A stretch of 64,000 nt of DNA from Lucinisca nassula. Lineage: Eukaryota > Mollusca > Bivalvia > Lucinida > Lucinidae. The notes beneath the pieces are model-generated. The model had not been told where the DNA came from and searched no databases. It saw only the letters and a program-made list of their open reading frames with translations. The stretch is taken from the NCBI GenBank assembly GCA_963580285.1, contig OY757021.1, positions 91,933,221 to 91,997,220 on the forward strand. Reading direction: 5' to 3'. Both the position numbers and the translations under genes were made by a program. Of this stretch, positions 51,045 to 60,623 are shown one piece after another (the stretch's first letter is position 1; every line of letters begins with the position of its first letter).

Positions 51045-52046
51045 CAAAGTTTGCCTATTGGACATCCGGTATGGTTTGTCTACGGGGGCTGATTGATATG
51101 TTGTGAGCCTCGTATTGACGAAAGTACTATTCTCTGACTATATAGGGCCGTGTACCCAAGGACTGGCCTCATTTGGTCAGTTTATATCGATGAGGCAGCA
51201 AGACAAGCAGCATTTGCAAAATGGACAAAATAGGTGAAAGAGCAGTGATCCAATATTTGCATAAAAAAGATTTAACACTTAAGGATATCCATAATGATAT
51301 GGTAGCAACACGAGGGAAATATCCTCCTTCATATGATACAGTGAAAAGGTGGGTGGCAAAATTTAAGCGCGGCAGACAGAGCCTTGAGGTTGACCCCCGT
51401 CCTGGAAGGCCTGCCAACATTGCAACCCCAGATATGGTTAATAAAGTCCATGATATTCTGATAGACGAGTCACAGAAAAATATATATCTACAGTAGAGTT
51501 GGCATTTTACAGGATTTGACAGAGGATCTTGCAATGAGAAAGTTTTCGGCCCGATGGGTACCAAGACTTCCGACAGTTGATTAGAAGCTCAACAGGCGCA
51601 CATTACTGCAGCTATCTTAACCTTTTTGATAAAGATCCTGCCAACTTTCTTCAGAGATGAAGCATGGGTCCATCATTTTACCCTAGAGGCCAAACAAAAA
51701 TCGAAACAATGGAAGTACCCTGGCTCACCCCGCCAAAGAAGGCAAAGCTGTTCCACCAGCTGGAAAGGTTATGGCCTCAGTTTGCTGAGATGCAGATGGT
51801 ATTCTGCAAATAGTTCTCTCCAAAAGGGACAAACAGTCACTGGCACATACTATGCTTCGCTTCTGGCGCAGTTACGGGAACAATTTAACTTAAGCGCCAC
51901 GAAAACCTCACAAAAGCTGTGTTGTTCCATCAGGACAATGCTCCTGTTCACAAGCTATGGCTATGGCTGCCATTCACGATTGTAGCTTTAAATTGAATGA
52001 GCGTCCGCCTTATTCACCTGATCTCGCACCATCAGACTTGCAGCTG

Positions 52047-52435
52047 GTGTTGTGCGCGTGGCGGCCGTAAAACGTCTCCCCGTACATCAACCATAGTGAA
52101 GTTTATATTTTACTTTTGGTCCTTTGAGATCAGCGTGAAAATTCTGAGAAATCAGAATTAAATTATTGGTTTAGACTCATATTCTAGACAGGTTTTCAAT
52201 TATTTGGACCTCATTTTGATTTATATCAGTCTTTGTATCGACTGCCTATTCGAAATTCGCAAAATTGTAGTATGTTCCCTATGGCTTTCGTTGTCGGATC
52301 ATTACAGGGTCACTGATGAGGCTTTATTAGCCGAAACTACGTAGTATGACCCATCTTCTTTCTTATGAATGTTTTCATTGCTCTTAAAGGAACTCATTTT
52401 TTATTTTTATTTCATTTATTTAAAAAAAAAAAAAA
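52047..52435 (+). mobile_element. A-tailed insert carrying a hammerhead ribozyme
   Basis: It sits between mariner codons for SDLQL (ending 52046) and MKTAISGTHS (from 52436) and ends in a 15-A run. No ORF. It carries the hammerhead at 52307-52352. About three transposase codons are missing at the site and no clear duplication is visible. Such small A-tailed, hammerhead-bearing inserts recall retrozymes or Penelope-like element ends; this is an inference. Confidence 0.65.
52307..52352 (+). ncRNA. Hammerhead ribozyme (type I, minimal stem III)
   Basis: Stem I GGGTCA (52307-52312) pairs with TGACCC (52347-52352), six of six. The core CTGATGA (52313-52319) is intact. Stem II GGCT (320/321-323) pairs with AGCC (329-332) around TTATT. 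The core GAAA (333-336) is intact. Stem III ACT/AGT closes on ACGT, and the cleavage triplet is GTA with cleavage expected after A52346. All invariant hammerhead positions are present. The very short self-complementary stem III matches hammerheads described in Penelope-like and retrozyme elements. Confidence 0.85.
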
Positions 52436-52899
52436 ATGAAAACGGCTATCTCAGGCACCCACTCAGTTCGATGATGACGTCATATATGCAGTGGATGACT
52501 TGCTAAACAGCCAAGAAAAGGAGTTCTAAATATTGGTATCGAGGCCCTTAAACACCGCTGGCAAAAGTGTATGGATACTGAAGGGGAGTATGTTGAAAAA
52601 TAATACAATATGTACGACAAAATTCAAATCCTTCAATATGAGGCTCACAACATATCACTCAGCCCTCGTACATACTTCTGGAAACATGTTTCAAAATGTT
52701 TACTGGGTGGCATCCCGAAAATATGTCTATATAGTTCCGAGCCCATTGAACTCCACTTTTATTTGGTAAAACTGGGGTTTAAAGCGGTAAACCTTATTTT
52801 TCTTATTTCTGCTCTTAAATTTAGATTGTTGGTACGAGTGTTAAGTTGGTTCCTTATTCCTTGTTCCTTATTCCTTATTCCTTGTTCCTTATTCCTTGT

Positions 52900-54346
52900 A
52901 CCTTATTCCTTATTCGATTTTGAACTTCATAGTACTTTCCGACGCGGTGTAACAACATTTGCGTATGTCCTATTCATTATCATTTTCATTTCTAAACATA
53001 CTGGTATAGGTTTAGAAATCCAGCAAGTATTAACTGCGAATAAGGAATAAGGAACAAATCCAAATTTTCCTTATTCCTTATTCGATTTTGCACTTCACAG
53101 TACTTTGCCACGCGGTGTTACAGAACATTTGCGTATGTCCTATTCATTATCATTTTTACTTCTAAGCATAATGGTATAGGTTTCGAAATCCAGCAAGTAT
53201 CATCTGCGAATAAGGAATAAGGAACAAATGCAAATTTTCCTTATTCCTTATTCGATTTTCAACTTCATAGCAATTTGCGACGCGGAGTAACAGAAAATTT
53301 GCATATGTCCTATTCATTAAAATTTTTACTTCTAAGCATAATGGTATATGTTTCGAAATCCAGCAAGTATCAACTGCGAATAAGGAATAAGGAAAAAATC
53401 CAAATTTTCCTTATTCCTTATTCGATTTTCAACTTCATAGTACTTTGCCACGCGGTGTAACAGAACATTTGCGTATGTCCTATTCATTATCATTTTTACT
53501 TCTAAGCATAATGGTATAGGTTTCGAAATCCAGCAAACATCAACTGCGAATAAGGAATAAGGAACAAATCCAAATTTACTTATTCCTTATGTGATTTTGA
53601 ACTTCATAGTACTTTGCGACGCGGTGTAACAGAACATTTGCGTATGTCCTATTTATTATCATTTTTACTTCTAAGCATAATGGTATAGGTTTCTAAATCC
53701 AGCAAGTGTCATCTGCGAATAAGGAATAAGGAACAAATGCATATTTTCTATATTCCTTATTCGATTTTCAACTTCATAGTACTTTACGACGCGGTGTAAC
53801 AGAACATTTGCGTACAGTGGATTCATCATCATTTCTACTTCTAAGCATAATGGTATAGGTTTCGAAACCCAGCAAGTATCAACTGCGAATAAGGAATAAG
53901 GAACAAATCCAAATTTTCTTTATTCCTTATTCGATATTGAACTTCACAGTACTTTGCCACGCGGTGTTACAGAACATTTGCGTATGTCCTATTCATTATC
54001 ATTTTTACTTCTAAGCATAATGGAATAGGTTTCGAAACCCAGCAAGTATCAACTGCGAATAAGGAATAAGGAACAAATCCAAATTTCTTTATCCCTTATT
54101 CGATTTTGAAATTCATAGTAATTTGCGACGCGGTGTAACAGAATAGTTGCGTATGTCCTATTCATTATCATTTTTACTTCTAAGCATAATGGTATAGGTT
54201 TCGAAATCCAGCAAGTATCATCTGGGAATAAGGAATAAGGAACAAATGCAAATTTTCCTTATCCCTTATTCGATTTGTAACTTCATAGTGCTTTGCGACG
54301 CGGTGTAACAGATCATTTGCCTACAGTGGAGTCATCATCATTTTTG
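52900..54346 (+). repeat. ~170-bp satellite, left block
   Basis: 'cgcggtgtaacagaacatttgcgtatgtcctattcattatc' recurs at about 52940, 53111, 53280, 53450, 53620, 53790, 53958, 54126 and 54297. Units are joined by GAATAAGGAATAAGGAAC / TTCCTTATTCCTTATTCG, itself an inverted repeat. Confidence 0.95.
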
Positions 54347-56048
54347 TCACGCCTGCTATTAGCATGGCGCGATAAAGCCGCCCGGTTTTCCGTCCGTTCT
54401 TTCGTCCGTCCGTCGGCCGTTTGTCAAGGCGTCAACATTTGCGACCACCACAGCGTTCACCCTAAGGTTCAAGTTTATTTCTCAAGAACTGTAAGAGCTT
54501 CATTAATGATACTTGGTACAAACTTGTATCTTGGGATAGCAACTTAAATGCAAGCATCGCTATTTAGCATTGACCTACATTTTATGGTTCACTGACTTTG
54601 TAAAATATTGCGACCACCCTACTGGTCAAGTTTATTTCTCAAGAACTATAAGAGCTTCATTAATGATACTTGGTGCAAACTTGTATCTCGGGATGGCAAC
54701 TTAAATGCAAGCATTCATATTTTGACCTTGACCTACATTTCATGGTTCACCGACTTTGTAAAATATTGCGACCACCCTAGCGTTCACCCAAATGGTCAAG
54801 TTAATTTCTGAAGAACTATAAGAGCTTCATTAATGATTCATGGTACAAACTTGTATCTGGAGATGGAAACTTAAATACAAGCATCCATATTTGACCTTGA
54901 TTTACATTTTATGGGTCACTGACTTTGTAAAATATTGCGACCACCCTAGCGTTCACCCTATTGGTCACGTTTATTTCTCAAGAACTAAAAGAGCTTCATT
55001 AATGATTCTTGGTACAAACTTGTATCTGGAGATGGAAACTTAAATACAAGCATCCATATTTGACCTTGATCGTCATTTTATGGTTCACAGACTTTGTAAA
55101 ATATTGCGACCACCCTAGCGTTCACCCTAAGGTTCAAGTTTATTTCTCAAGAACTATAAGAGCTTCATTAATGATATTTGGTACGAACTTGAATCTGGGG
55201 ATAGCAACTTAAATGCAAGCATCCACGTTTGACCTTGACCTAAATATCACGATTCACTGACTTTATATCTGGAGGTGGCAACTTAAATGCAAGCATCCCT
55301 ATTTAGCATTGACCTACATTTTATGGTTCACTGACTTTGTAAAATATTGCGACCACTCTAGCGTTCACCCTAAGGTTCAGGATTATTTCTCAAGAACTAT
55401 AAGAGCTTCATTAATGATATTTGGTACGAACTTGAATCTGGGGATAGCAACTTAAATGCAAGCATCCACGTTTGACCTTGTTCCAAATTTCTTGGTTCAC
55501 TGACTTTATAAAATATTACGAACACCCTAGCGTTCACCCTAATGGTCAAGTTTATTTCTCAAGAACTATGAGAGCTTCATTAATGATACTTGGTACAAAC
55601 TTGTATCTCGAGATGGCAACTTAAATGCAAGTATCCATATTTTGACCTTGACCTACATTTCATGGTTCACTGACTTTGTAAAATATTGCGACCACCCTAG
55701 CGGTCACCCAAATGGTCAAGTTAATTTCTGAAGAACTATAAGAGCTTCATTCATGGTACAAACTAGTATCTGGAGATGGAAACTTAAATACAAGCAGCCA
55801 TATTTGACCTTGACCTACATTTTATTGTTCACTGACTTTGTAAAATATTGCAACCACCCTAGCGTTCACCCTAATGGTTAAGTTCATTTCTCAAAAATTA
55901 ATTACAGCTTAATTAAAGATTCTTAGTGCAAGCTTGCATTTAAGAATGGTAACTTTTATGCAAGTATCTATGTTTAACCTTGGCCTAGATGTCATGGTTC
56001 GCTGATTTTGTGCCCCCACAGGCGCGATATAGCCTTCGGCGGAATTCT
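54347..56048 (-). mobile_element. Helentron-like HLE-3 inside the satellite
   Basis: Read on the minus strand it starts AACAAGAATTCCGCCGAAGGCTATATCGCGCCTG. It contains about ten ~168-bp units ('gcgaccaccctagcgttcaccc', 'caagaactataagagcttcattaatgat', 'tttgaccttgacctacat') and an ACGGACGG-type tract (54390-54415). It ends with hairpin GCC-TGCT/AGCA-GGC and GTGAC. The satellite resumes in register at 'acttctaagcat', so the insertion site is the T-run of one satellite unit. Confidence 0.75.
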
Positions 56049-57130
56049 TGTTACTTCTAAGCATATGGTATAGGTTTCGAAATCCAGCAAGTATCATCTG
56101 CGAATGAGGAATAAGGAACAAATCCAAATTTTCCTTATTCCTTATTCGATTTTGAACTTCACAGTACTTTGCCACGCGGTGTTACAGAACATTTGCGTAT
56201 GTCCTATTCATTATCATTTTTACTTCAAAGCATAATGGTATAGGTTTCGAAATCCAGCAAGTATCATCTGCGAATAAGGAATAAGGAACAAATGCAAATT
56301 TTCCTTATTCCTTTTTCGATTTTGAACGTCATAGTACTTTGCTACGCGGTGTAACAGAACACTTGCGTATGTCCTATTCATTATCATTTTTACTTCTAAG
56401 CATAATGGTATAGGTTTCGAAATCCCGCAAGTATCAACTGCGAATAAGAATAAGGAATACATCCAAATTTTCCTTATTCCTTATTCGATTTTGAACTTCA
56501 TAGTACTGTACGACGCGTTGAAACAGAACAATTGCGTATGTCCTATTCATTATCATTTTACTTCTAAGCATAATGATATAGGTTTCGAATATCATCTGCG
56601 AATAAGGAATAAGGAACAAATGCAAAATTTCCTTATTCCTTATTAGCAGTTGATACTTCCTGGATTTCGAAACCTACACCATAATGCTTAGAAGGAAAAT
56701 GGTTATGAATCCACTATACGCTAATGTTCTGTTACACCGCGTCGCAAAGTACTATGGAGTTCAAAATCGAATTAGGAATAAGGAAAATTTGGATTTGTTC
56801 CGTATTCCTTATTCGCAGTTGATACTTGCTGGATTTCGAAACCTATACCATTATGCTTAGAAGTAAAAATGATAATGAATAGGGCATACGCAAATGTTCT
56901 TAATTACTTACTTACTTTTCTGTTACACCGCGTCGGAAAGTACTATGAAGTTCAAAATCGAATAAGGAATAAGGAAAATTTGGATTTGTTCCTTATTCCT
57001 TATTCGCAGATGATACTTGCTGGATTTCGAAACCTATACCATTATGCTTAGAAGTAAAAATGATAATACGTAGGAGATACGCAAATGTTCTGTTACACCG
57101 CGACGCAAAGTATTATGAAGTTCAAAATCA
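56049..57130 (-). repeat. ~170-bp satellite, right block with inversion
   Basis: Units at 56174, 56345 and 56513 are in the same direction as the left block. From about 56640 they are inverted ('cagttgatacttcctggatttcgaaacctacaccataatgcttag'), with inverted units near 56740, 56930 and 57100. One inverted unit has a short 'aattacttacttactttt' insertion at 56900. Confidence 0.93.
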
Positions 57131-57378
57131 AATAAGGACTAAGGAACAAGGAATAAAGAATAAGGAACAAGGAACACGGAATAAGGAATAAGGAAAAAGG
57201 AACCAACTTAACACTCGTACTGTTGGTGTGTACTCTTTACAACGGTTCTAACGTGTATCCACAATCTATATTTTGAGCAGAAATAAGAAAAATATCATAA
57301 TTTTTTATTTTAAGATTTTCGTTTTCTCGGCGTAAAATTTACAATGTATTACAATGTATAGGCGTGTTTTCCTTACGA

Positions 57379-57599
57379 ATAACACATTGAGGTGGTTCTA
57401 ACAAGCCCACAACCAAGAATTTCAGCAGAAATATTGTTTCTTATTTCTGCTCCAAGACCTAGGTTGTGGGAGCTTGTTAGAACCAAAAACACCCACAACA
57501 TACATCTTGGAGCAGAAATAAGAAAAATAATGTATACCGTTTTCTCAGTATAATGGGGGTGGGGAGGTTACGGGGCTCTATATTTCACGGATTTGTTAA
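57379..57599 (+). mobile_element. PAL-B, rearranged, hit by a TTAA MITE
   Basis: Fragments of two palindrome arms and the right flank ('cttggagcagaaataagaaaaataatgtatacc') run to 'cacggatttgttaa'. The missing terminal 'catgatg' is at 57778-57784, on the other side of the MITE. Confidence 0.75.
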
Positions 57600-57777
57600 C
57601 CCAATTAGTACCAGAAACCCCAAAACGGGTACCTTGGCAAACAGTGCAGGCCCAGATCAGGCCTACACTGTTTGCAGACAGTTCAGCCATTTTCTAAATA
57701 AATTTTGAAGAAAACACAACCTGTCACCCCTTAATTTTGAAATGGAGGGCGATTCCATTTGGTACAAAAAGGGTTAA
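57596..57777. mobile_element. TTAA-type MITE with exact empty site
   Basis: TTAACCC at the left and GGGTTAA at the right, with TACCAGAAACC/GGTACAAAAA subterminal similarity and the CAAACAGTG hairpin at 57623-57680. TTAA is present at both ends and once in the reconstructed PAL-B target. TTAA duplication is the hallmark of piggyBac-type transposition. Confidence 0.82.
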
Positions 57778-57842
57778 CATGATGCGGTAAATGCCAAATA
57801 AATCAACAGCAGGTACTGAGATCTTATCGTGTTCCAAATTGA

Positions 57843-58082
57843 CTACACCTGTCAACCAGTGGAACTGTCATAAAATATCATATCGCATCAAAATTAATAT
57901 CATCGCTTTGTTTATGTGGTGTAACACTGGCTGCTATATCTAAAGCATATATGCGTGCCAAAGATTCTTTAAGAAAACAAACAAAACCAATTAATCTTAA
58001 TGTAAATGAGCCAGACGCCACGGCAGGACCAATACAACTGCAAGCTCTAAATCTGCAAGAATTCAAACCAAGATTGCAATAA
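57843..58082 (+). CDS. Possible terminal exon of a host gene
   Basis: A 79-codon open frame (from the stop at 57840-57842 to TAA at 58080-58082) reads ...SSLCLCGVTLAAISKAYMRAKDSLRKQ...NVNEPDATAGPIQLQALNL..., not low complexity and not a repeat I recognise. A short hydrophobic stretch precedes a polar tail. AATAAA lies 116 bp after the stop (58198-58203). Possible splice acceptors include ...gtcaaccag at 57858. It may equally be a fortuitous ORF or an unrecognised element; the opposite strand also has a 62-residue ORF. Confidence 0.25.
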   Translation, partial: LHLSTSGTVIKYHIASKLISSLCLCGVTLAAISKAYMRAKDSLRKQTKPINLNVNEPDATAGPIQLQALNLQEFKPRLQ

Positions 58083-58197
58083 AATCGAACAAATCATTGG
58101 CTAGTGGCTACATGTGTACAATTGTAAACCTGTTCGCGGTTGAACAACTTTTTAATCAGTCTTCTTATTTTGCAGCTGTATGATCTATCTGTCTATC

Positions 58198-58203
58198 AAT
58201 AAA
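58198..58203 (+). terminator. AATAAA polyadenylation-type signal
   Basis: Lies 116 bp downstream of the stop codon of the possible exon at 57843-58082. A single hexamer in AT-rich DNA is weak evidence alone. Confidence 0.25.
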
Positions 58204-58218
58204 TTAGGCCTAAAAAAT

Positions 58219-58499
58219 CATTACGATAACACATCCGTGCGACATAGTGCAACTTTTCACATCTCCAAAATGGCTACTTTTCTCATGAAAATCCGTCATA
58301 TTTTGCTTATAATTACTGCAAGGATAGGTTGTGGGTGCTCGTTAGAACCGCCTCATTGAGGCGGTTCTAACGAGTACCCACAACCTATGTCTTGGAGCAA
58401 AAAATATGAAAAATAATATATACCCCCGTAAACCCCAGTTTTCTCTATATAAAGTGGGGTATAGGGGGGTCTTCATTTCACGGACCTGTTCACGTGTTG
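58219..58499 (+). mobile_element. PAL-B element
   Basis: CATTACGATAACACATCCGTGCGACATAGTGC to CACGGACCTGTTCACGTGTTG; intact palindrome around CTCATTGAG. Confidence 0.95.
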
Positions 58500-59248
58500 G
58501 GCCGTATTTCCGATAACCCGACCGACCCTACTTCAGACCCCACGACTCTACTACTCCTTTTAAGTACATCTTTGTAGATTTTAGCATTTAGTACCTTCCA
58601 AATTACAGAGCTGACGTTTTGAGCATCTAAAATGATTATGATATGCAGTGCAAGTCTCAACATGAAAATTTCATTAACAAGAAACATGTACAAAAACAAA
58701 AACACATCAAAAAAATACAGGCCCTGTTTTTTTTTTTTTTTTTGTTGTTTCTTTTTTTCGGGAGGAAAAAAAAGAAAACTTTCTCCTACCTACCAACCAA
58801 TTCTTTTTTCAGCATGTTAGTGGAAACACAGCTTTTTTTACGCCGCCTTATACCAGTGGCCTGAATTTCAGAAAAGGACCATACAATGACAGATTCCTGG
58901 CAAATACGATCTATGGAAGTGTCATCCTTTGGAAGCAAGGAATACACCAATGAACTGAAAAACACGGAGTCTATAAGTCTTATCGGGCCATACTAGCTAG
59001 CATCGGTCAAATAAGCCTCAGCAGTGACCTTCAAATATTTTCAAAATTCCACAATGGAATCAATGATTCCAAAGGACAAAAAATATAAATTACACTATGA
59101 CGAAAAGCAGGGAGATTTTTCACCGCCGCCATACTAGATCATATAAGATGCAGTAAAATTTTGATGGCTCGGACACCAGCAACTTCTTGAGTCCCTCGAA
59201 AATATATCCCCGTCCCAATCCATGCATAACTTCTCTTCAAATTTTACA
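58500..59248. other. Unassigned interval
   Basis: Two T-rich tracts (58728-58760). No gene or repeat recognised; the ORFs are short and T-run driven. Confidence 0.4.
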
Positions 59249-59330
59249 TTAACCCTTATCTTGCTGTTCTCGACAACCCCTATCTTTGCAAACAGTGCAG
59301 ATCCAGATCAGATGGCTTCACGAAATCACA
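59249..59330. mobile_element. TTAA-type MITE, left half
   Basis: TTAACCCTTATCTTGCTG followed by 'gcaaacagtgcagatccagatcagatggcttc', matching the left half of 62924-63125. The right half is absent. Confidence 0.75.
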
Positions 59331-59352
59331 CAGAAAAAGAGAAAAAAAAGGA

Positions 59353-59639
59353 CACCACGTGAACAAGTCCGTGAAATGAACACCCCCTACACCCCACTTT
59401 ATATAGAGAAAACTGGGGTTTACGGGGGTATATTTTTTTTTTTTATTTCTCCTCCAGTACATATGTTGTTGGTACTCGTTAGAACCGCCTCAACGAGGCG
59501 GGTTGAGGCGGTTCTAACGAGCACCCACGATCTATGTTTGCAATATTTATAAGAAAAATATCACAGATTTTCATCAGAAAAGTAGCCATTTTGGAGATGT
59601 GAAAAACGCACTATGTCGCACGGGTGTGTAATCGTAATG
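59353..59639 (-). mobile_element. PAL-B element with duplicated tip
   Basis: CACGTGAACAAGTCCGTGAAATG to CGGGTGTGTAATCGTAATG. The centre reads CCTCAACGAGGCGGGTTGAGGCGGTTC, with GAGGCGG repeated. Confidence 0.92.
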
Positions 59640-60114
59640 AAAAGAAACATTTAGAAAATGTTTTAAAAGAAGAAGTAGTGTCTCCGGTATGGCGAAAAAT
59701 CACTTAGTCATGGACTAAACGATTCTAGTCGCTTATAGTTAATGAAATCACTTACTTATAATCATTTCAGGAAAATTTAAAGAATTTTACAAGAATTAAA
59801 CAGCACGAAGCATAATGTGTAATTAACAAGATATTGCAACAAATCAAAACGTTGAAGATACCTGCATATTCTATCAGAAGATCTTTTTATGCTCTCGATT
59901 ACTCTCAATTACGCTTGTTTTATCTACGATGCTATTCTCATTAGAAAACGACATGGGTGCTTAGATCATACACCGCACCATTAATCAGTCAAAATCAAAT
60001 GAGCTATTGAAATGTTTATGTCAGACTAAATGTTTTAAGAAGACAGAAATAGATGATGGGAAGTCTTTCAAATGTGAATGTGAATGCTCATATTTGTGAG
60101 ACAATGGAAATTTT
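59640..60114. other. Unassigned interval
   Basis: Nothing recognised. Confidence 0.4.
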
Positions 60115-60230
60115 CTTCATTTACAAGTCCGTGTAATGAACACCGTGTTTGGACAAGTAATTAGGAAAAATAACAATTATTTTAATCTGAAAAATGCTAG
60201 ATCTAGCGAAATGAAAGACATACTGACACA
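60115..60230. repeat. PAL-B-derived flank, first copy of a local duplication
   Basis: 'tttacaagtccgtgtaatgaacacc' is a PAL-B end remnant. 'attaggaaaaataacaattattttaatctgaaaaatgctag' recurs at 60567-60605. Confidence 0.75.
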
Positions 60231-60481
60231 CGTCACGAAAACACGCCTATATGATTTAGCAAAACTGGGTTTACAGGGGTAAACCTTATTTTCTTATTTC
60301 TGTTCTAAAATATCGATTGTGGTACTCGTTAGAACCGCCTCGATGAGGCGGTTCTAACGAGTACCCAAAATCTATATTTTGAGCAGAAATAAGAAAAATA
60401 TCACAATTTTTCATCTTAAAATTTTCGTTTTTTCCGGCGGTAAAATTTACAATCCATTTGTATAGGCGCGTTTTCGTAATG
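60231..60481 (-). mobile_element. PAL-A element
   Basis: CGTCACGAAAACACGCCTATAT to TATAGGCGCGTTTTCGTAATG; palindrome around CTCGATGAG. Confidence 0.94.
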
Positions 60482-60524
60482 TTCAACTTCCAAAGGAAAT
60501 AAAAAATCCTGTAGATAATCAGGT

Positions 60525-60623
60525 TTACAAGTCCGTGTGATGAAAACTGTAACTGGACTAGAAATTAGGAAAAATAACAATTATTTTCATCTGAAAAATG
60601 CTAGTTCCAGAAATGTAAGATCA
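60525..60623. repeat. Second copy of the local duplication flank
   Basis: 'tttacaagtccgtgtgatgaaaactg' and 'attaggaaaaataacaattattttcatctgaaaaatgctag' match 60115-60225. Confidence 0.75.

Larger units (their letters stand above)
51221..52603 (+). pseudogene. mariner transposase pseudogene, split by a ribozyme-bearing insert
   Basis: The first open part (51221-51496) starts MDKIGERAVIQYLHKKDL and has the paired HTH region, including PSYDTVKRWVAKFKRG and DPRPGRP. After a stop, shifted frames give EDLAMRKFSARWVPR, LNLFDKDPANF, RDEAWVHHFTLEAKQ (first catalytic Asp), KQWKYPGSP, DADGILQ (preceding Trp codon now TGA), YYASLLAQLRE, FHQDNAPVHK (second Asp) and PPYSPDLAPSD (third Asp, ~34 residues on). 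The C-terminus GIEALKHRWQKCMDTEGEYVEK ends at 52603. Several stops and frameshifts plus an insertion (52047-52435) make it inactive. Terminal inverted repeats were not identified. Confidence 0.93.
52832..57220. mobile_element. Foldback satellite element with 22-bp inverted ends
   Basis: GTACGAGTGTTAAG... at 52832-52853 is matched by the exact complement ...CTTAACACTCGTAC at 57199-57220. Inside, ~170-bp satellite units run in direct orientation (about 52900-56640) and then in inverted orientation (about 56640-57130). TGTTGG occurs on both outer flanks, a possible 6-bp duplication. No ORF with recognisable function. Confidence 0.8.
52716..57378 (-). mobile_element. PAL-A element split by a 4.4-kb foldback satellite
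   Basis: The left part (52716-52832) has 'cgaaaatatgtctatatagttccgag', 'gtaaaactggggttt' and 'tagattgttgg'. The right part (57221-57378) has 'tgttggtgtgtactc...ggttctaacgtgtatccacaatctatattttgagcag' and the end 'tataggcgtgttttcc'. Together they make about 275 bp, the usual PAL-A length. Confidence 0.85.

Noticed and set aside
52610..53050. 146-residue ORF rich in LIPCSLFL
   Set aside because: It crosses PAL-A and satellite sequence; the repeated motif is the CTTATTCCTTGTT junction repeat.
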